From Pseudomonadota bacterium (GTDB lineage Bacteria > Pseudomonadota > Alphaproteobacteria > Rhizobiales > Beijerinckiaceae): a stretch of 30,003 nucleotides of DNA. Below the pieces are notes generated by a model, which had not been told where the DNA came from, did no database searches, and saw only the letters and a program-made list of their open reading frames with translations. The stretch's first letter is position 1; the number at the start of each line of letters is the position of its first letter. Of this stretch, positions 26,738 through 30,003 are shown piece by piece. The stretch covers positions 1-30,003 of the forward strand of contig JAFAEL010000180.1 of assembly GCA_023423995.1 (NCBI GenBank), in the 5' to 3' direction. The position numbers and the translations under genes were made by a program.

Positions 26738-28255
26738 TCAGGCTCCCGCCATGTGGGCGTGGATGCGGTGGTTCAGGGGCGCCAGCGCCGCCTGGATCTC
26801 GCGATAGAGCACGAAGCCGCGAGCGTAATGCTCGGCGCGCTCAGGATCCGGCCTGTGCGTCGCGACCACCCGGATGGCAGCCTCCGCCGCGGCCTCGTCC
26901 GAGAAGGCGCCGATGCCGACGCCGGCAAGGAGCGCCGCCCCGAAGCTCGCATCTGCGACGGCCGGCAACTCCACCGTCACGTCGAGGACATCGGCCAGGG
27001 TCTGACGCCAGAGCGCGCTCTTCGCGCCGCCTCCCGTGAGCCGCGTCGTGGCGAAGCCGAGCCCGTTCGCGCGCAGCACCTCAAGGCAATCGCGCAGCGA
27101 ATACGAGATCCCCTCGTAGAGCGCCCGCACGAAATGCCCGGGGCCGTGATTGAAGCCGATCCCGACGAAATCCGCACGCAGGAGCGGGTCCCAGTGCGGG
27201 CTGCGCTCGCCGTTCAGGTAGGGGTGGAAGAAGAGCCCTTCCGACCCCGGCGGGACCGCGCTGGCGAGACGTTCCATCTGGTCGAAGACCGCCGAGCCGT
27301 CCTCGCCTTCACGACGGAAGAAGGTGTCGCGCAGCCATTTGTGCGCGGAGGCGCAGGAGTTGGTCGCCGTGATCACGTACCAGTGGTCCGGGATCACGTG
27401 CGGGTAGTTGATCATCTCCTTGTGCGGAACTGCGCGCGGCGAGAGCACGCTGACGGTGGCCGCGGTCGCGAGCTTCGCAACCCCGATCCCGGGCCGCATC
27501 ATCCCCGCCCCGTAGGTCTCGACGGCGGTGTCCGACGTCCCGCAGATGACGGGCGTGCCCTCCGCGAGCCCCGTTGCGCGCGCGGCTTCCGCCGTAACGG
27601 AACCAACCCGGCTCTTGGGCTGCACGATGGGCGGCAGGGAGGCGATCGGCCAGCCGATCAGGCCGCAGAGCTCGTCGGACCATTCGCCCGTCCGCGCATC
27701 CACCATCAGGGTGCCGACACCGTCGATGAGGTCGGTCTCGAACCCTCCCGTGAAGCGGGAACGCAGCCAGTCCTTGGCCACGTAGAGGCGATGGACGCGC
27801 CGGAAAGCCTCGGGCTCGACCTCCTTCAGCCACAGCATCTGCGGCAGGGTCCAGGTCGGGTTGGCGCGGTTGTAGCCGATCTGCAGGATGCGGTCGTCGG
27901 CCCGCTCGCGCAGAGCCTTCGTCTGCTGGCCGGAGCGCTGATCGTTCCAGAGAATGGCCGGGCGAATGACCTGACCGTCGCGGTCCTCAAGCACCTGCGT
28001 ATGTGCGCCCGCCGAAAAGGAGATGGCGGCGATGCGCTTGGGATCCCCGCCGGCCCGAGCCAAGGCGGCGGGCACGGCCGCGCAGGCCGCGCGCCACCAA
28101 TCCCAAGGGTCCTGCTCGCTCCAGCCCGGCTTCGGGGCTGACGTCGAGACCGCGTGGCTTCCCTCGCCGGCAAGGACGCCGTCGAATGTGATCAGGCTCG
28201 CCTTCAGCGAGCCCGCCCCGAGATCGATCCCGAGAAGGAGATCAGGCGCCGGCAT
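26738..28255 (-). CDS. FGGY-family carbohydrate/polyol kinase (xylulokinase-like)
   Basis: A 505-residue kinase. The N-terminal phosphate-binding loop is [11 protein letters not shown] (9-19), and AILWNDQRS (about 100-108) is the conserved strand-turn of sugar FGGY kinases. [13 protein letters not shown] places the probable catalytic base at D242. The FGGY C-terminal signature appears as [20 protein letters not shown], and [20 protein letters not shown] is the adenosine loop. It phosphorylates a sugar or polyol with ATP in the cytosol. Closest in style to xylulokinase, but FGGY specificity cannot be read from motifs. ATG 28255 is used; a GTG at 28285 overlapping the FAD-oxidase stop (GTGA) is an alternative that would add ten basic residues. 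Confidence 0.92.
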   Translation of the reverse strand: MPAPDLLLGIDLGAGSLKASLITFDGVLAGEGSHAVSTSAPKPGWSEQDPWDWWRAACAAVPAALARAGGDPKRIAAISFSAGAHTQVLEDRDGQVIRPAILWNDQRSGQQTKALRERADDRILQIGYNRANPTWTLPQMLWLKEVEPEAFRRVHRLYVAKDWLRSRFTGGFETDLIDGVGTLMVDARTGEWSDELCGLIGWPIASLPPIVQPKSRVGSVTAEAARATGLAEGTPVICGTSDTAVETYGAGMMRPGIGVAKLATAATVSVLSPRAVPHKEMINYPHVIPDHWYVITATNSCASAHKWLRDTFFRREGEDGSAVFDQMERLASAVPPGSEGLFFHPYLNGERSPHWDPLLRADFVGIGFNHGPGHFVRALYEGISYSLRDCLEVLRANGLGFATTRLTGGGAKSALWRQTLADVLDVTVELPAVADASFGAALLAGVGIGAFSDEAAAEAAIRVVATHRPDPERAEHYARGFVLYREIQAALAPLNHRIHAHMAGA

Positions 28256-28281
28256 GGGAATGCCCCGATTGCGCCGCTGCC

Positions 28282-29739
28282 TCACCCATGCCCGACCTCA
28301 ATGGCCCCAGGCGCAGGACGGAGGCCGAGCTTGCCGGGGTTCAGGCGATTATCCGGATCCAGCGCGTCCTTGATGGCTTGCAGGACGTCCATGCCGTGAC
28401 CGAGTTCGCGGCGGAGCCAACGGTTGCGGAACACGCCCGCCCCGTGATGGTGCGCGACGGTGCCCCCGCAATCGAGGGTCGCGCTCTCGATCGCATCCCA
28501 CAGGCGGGCGTGAAGCGCGAGACCCTCCTCATCCGGCATCGGGGGAAGGCGGATCGTCATGTATTGGCAGGCACCCTCGGCATAGACGTGAGACCAATGC
28601 GCTCCGAAATGCATCTCGGGGCAGATGCCGAGGGCGGATGAGCGGCAGGTCTCGTATAGCTTCGCAAGGCTCGACCAGGGCGCGCAGACCTCGATCGTGT
28701 CCATGAAATAGCCGGCCGCCTGCCACTTGCCCGAATAGGATTCGTAGCGGACCTCGCGCCAGTGGTTAAGCGGAGCGTCGTCCGCACGGCTGGCGCCTTC
28801 GTCCTCGCAGATCGCCAGGGCTTCCGCCTCCTCGGCCGCAGCCGTCCGCGCCGTGCCGCAGAAAACCATGATGGCCAGGATCGGCTTCGACTCGAAGGCT
28901 GCGAGGCCGCCCGTTCGCTCCCGGCTCTCGGTCTCGTCGTAGATGCGCACCACCTGTGGCCGGAGCTCGGCCTGCATGATGCGGCGCGCCGCGGCAAGCG
29001 CGGCATCCTGGCTCGGGAAGGCGAGCACGACGCCGTGCTCAACCTCGGGCTTGCGGAAGATGCGGAGTGTCAGCTCGGTGATCACGCCGAGCGTGCCTTC
29101 GCTGCCGACGAAGAGGTCGATGAGCGAGGGCCCGACCGAACGGCGCGCGACCGGGCGCACGTCGATCTGCCGGCCGTCCGGGAGCACGGCCTTCAGGCCG
29201 ACGACGATATCCTCGATCTTCCCGTAGCGGGAACTCGCCTGGCCACCGCCGCGGCACGCCGCCCAGCCACCGACGGTCGAGATGTTGATGGATTGCGGAA
29301 GGTGGCCGCAGGTCCAGCCAGCGGCATTCAGGGCGCGCTCGAACTCGCCGCCGTTCATGCCGGCCTGGACCACTGCGAGCCCGTTGATCTCGTCGATCTC
29401 GACCAGGCGATCGAGGCGGGTGAGATCGAGCATGACCTCTCCGCCGAGGGGGATCGTGCCGCCCAGCACGCCCGAACCAAGACCGAAAGGGATGACTCGG
29501 AAGCCGTCGCGCCTCGAGCGCGCGAGGAGCTCGGCGACCTCGCGTTCGTCGGCCGGCTTCGCGACCGCGACCGGCAGCGCGCCGGGAAGTCCGCCGGACC
29601 GGGCCTTGAAGATGCCGAAGGGGAGCCGATCCCGGGCGTAGCGGGTCAGGGTCTCGCCGTCCGTCGAAACGTGGTCCGCGCCCACGACGTCGGCGAGGGC
29701 GGCAACATGGGGGCCGGTACCGGACACGGCCGCACTCAT
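28282..29739 (-). CDS. FAD-binding oxidase, alkyldihydroxyacetonephosphate synthase-like (VAO/PCMH family)
   Basis: A 485-residue flavoenzyme. The N-terminal FAD domain has ALPVAVAKPADEREVAELL (54-72), VIPFGLGSGVLGG (82-94) for pyrophosphate binding, and SINISTVGGWAACRGGGQAS (150-169), then LFVGSEGTLGVITELTLRI. The C-terminal part carries the His triplet H430-H432 in GTVAHHHGAGVF and DPDNRLNPGKL (about 461-471), which are hallmarks of alkyl-DHAP synthases. True AGPS works in ether-lipid synthesis. Here it sits in a carbohydrate import operon, so a role as a polyol or hydroxy-acid dehydrogenase is more likely; this is inference. ATG 29739 overlaps the stop of a 13-codon leader ORF. It is the first enzyme gene after the promoter. 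Confidence 0.88.
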   Translation of the reverse strand: MSAAVSGTGPHVAALADVVGADHVSTDGETLTRYARDRLPFGIFKARSGGLPGALPVAVAKPADEREVAELLARSRRDGFRVIPFGLGSGVLGGTIPLGGEVMLDLTRLDRLVEIDEINGLAVVQAGMNGGEFERALNAAGWTCGHLPQSINISTVGGWAACRGGGQASSRYGKIEDIVVGLKAVLPDGRQIDVRPVARRSVGPSLIDLFVGSEGTLGVITELTLRIFRKPEVEHGVVLAFPSQDAALAAARRIMQAELRPQVVRIYDETESRERTGGLAAFESKPILAIMVFCGTARTAAAEEAEALAICEDEGASRADDAPLNHWREVRYESYSGKWQAAGYFMDTIEVCAPWSSLAKLYETCRSSALGICPEMHFGAHWSHVYAEGACQYMTIRLPPMPDEEGLALHARLWDAIESATLDCGGTVAHHHGAGVFRNRWLRRELGHGMDVLQAIKDALDPDNRLNPGKLGLRPAPGAIEVGHG

Positions 29740-29777
29740 GCGGATAGGCCCCGCCGCGAGGCGTGGTAGCTGGTCAT
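29736..29777 (-). CDS. 13-codon leader ORF overlapping the FAD-oxidase start
   Basis: ATG at 29777 has an excellent Shine-Dalgarno GGAGGAA (29789 to 29783) with 5-nt spacing, better than the one of the FAD-oxidase ATG. It reads MTSYHASRRGLSA and stops at TGA overlapping the FAD-oxidase ATG (ATGA). It could feed ribosomes into the oxidase by coupling, or the SD could reflect a frameshift or mis-set start. There is no protein homology to judge by. Confidence 0.45.
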   Translation of the reverse strand: MTSYHASRRGLSA

Positions 29778-29803
29778 CGGCGTTCCTCCACGGCGCTGTT
29801 GCG

Positions 29804-29813
29804 CAATCGTTTG
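29804..29813. promoter_or_regulatory. LacI-family operator core
   Basis: CAATCGTTTG matches the CAAnCGnTTG core of LacI/GalR-type operators: symmetric C/G, A/T and A/T pairs around a central CG, with the two n positions free. It lies a few bases downstream of the predicted -10, between regulator and operon, where binding would block transcription. Confidence 0.6.
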
Positions 29814-29817
29814 TTCT

Positions 29818-29846
29818 AACCTGCGGCTACTTGCCGGCTCTGTCAA
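29818..29846 (-). promoter_or_regulatory. Promoter of the catabolic operon
   Basis: On the minus strand a consensus TTGACA (29846 to 29841) is followed at 17 nt by CAGGTT (29823 to 29818), a weak -10. The LacI operator core lies just downstream. The promoter is in the 97-bp gap between the regulator stop and the leader ORF, so the enzymes can be expressed separately from lacI read-through. Confidence 0.5.
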
Positions 29847-29874
29847 GCGGGTAGCTCTCTGCCCCGCAGCATCT

Positions 29875-30003
29875 TCAGCTCGGGGGAGGGGCTGTGGATC
29901 GGCGCAGAACGAGGCCGTTCGGTGCGAGAAGGGGCGGCGCTTCCAACTGCTCACCCCCGATGAGACGAACGAGGAGTTCGACAGCCCGTGCGCCCATGCT
30001 TTC
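29875..30003 (-). CDS. LacI-family transcriptional regulator, C-terminal 42 residues only
   Basis: The minus-strand frame that enters at the window edge reads ESMGARAVELLVRLIGGEQ, then LEAPPLLAPNGLVLRRSTAP, and stops with TGA at 29875. This is the characteristic LacI/GalR C-terminus (MGxxAxxLLxxxIxG...xxxLxPxLVxRxSTAPP). The DNA-binding domain and most of the effector domain lie beyond the window. Its position upstream of the operon, on the same strand, and the operator core at 29804-29813 point to local repression, with inducer probably the imported substrate or a phosphorylated product. Confidence 0.85.
   Translation of the reverse strand, partial: ESMGARAVELLVRLIGGEQLEAPPLLAPNGLVLRRSTAPPPS

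Overview
The window is high-GC DNA (by eye roughly two thirds G+C) with strong G/C third-position bias. Gene content points to an alphaproteobacterium, most likely Hyphomicrobiales (Rhizobiales): a soluble hybrid kinase with a HAMP array, a UgpC-type sugar ABC operon under a LacI regulator, a single-domain PilZ protein, FlhA, and abundant two-stem palindromic repeats. I cannot name the genus. No transposase, tRNA, complete rRNA gene or CRISPR array was seen.

Layout. 1-6207 (+): the 3' part of a giant hybrid histidine kinase (tandem 92-residue HAMP units, GAF, kinase core, three receivers), then a REC-PAS-kinase-REC protein 19 nt downstream; together a phosphorelay module. 6277-8877: a possible small membrane protein (-), a PilZ protein (+), KDPG aldolase (-) and a plant-type O-methyltransferase (+). 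8914-13881 (-): an autoregulated RND efflux operon, tetR-adaptor-pump, with a perfect 22-bp operator lying over the predicted -10 and a palindromic repeat between adaptor and pump. 13916-14754: an 839-bp gene-free stretch made of REP-like palindromes around what looks like an orphan rRNA-operon promoter and leader. 14755-18227 (-): an NAD(P)-binding Rossmann protein, a small exported protein and flhA. 18391-20196 (+): a CLC-type chloride channel/transporter with CBS domains. 20341-21327 (+): a small HicB-like/HicA-like coupled pair with codon use unlike its neighbours, a gene-poor patch, and a Trp-rich small protein.

21372-30003 (-): a catabolic operon. From its promoter side: LacI-family regulator (only the C-terminus is in the window), a possible 13-codon leader ORF, an alkyl-DHAP-synthase-like FAD oxidase, an FGGY kinase, then an ABC importer (ATPase, Tat-exported binding protein, two permeases) and a GldA-type metal-dependent polyol dehydrogenase. 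The likely logic is import of a polyol or sugar, oxidation by the FAD enzyme or the dehydrogenase, and phosphorylation by the kinase, repressed by LacI at a CAAnCGnTTG operator. The substrate cannot be read from sequence.

The observations I rate highest are the orphan rRNA-type leader (14319-14640), the HicA/HicB-like pair that lacks the toxin histidine (20341-20783), the unusual enzyme set of the polyol operon, and the leader ORF coupled to its first gene.
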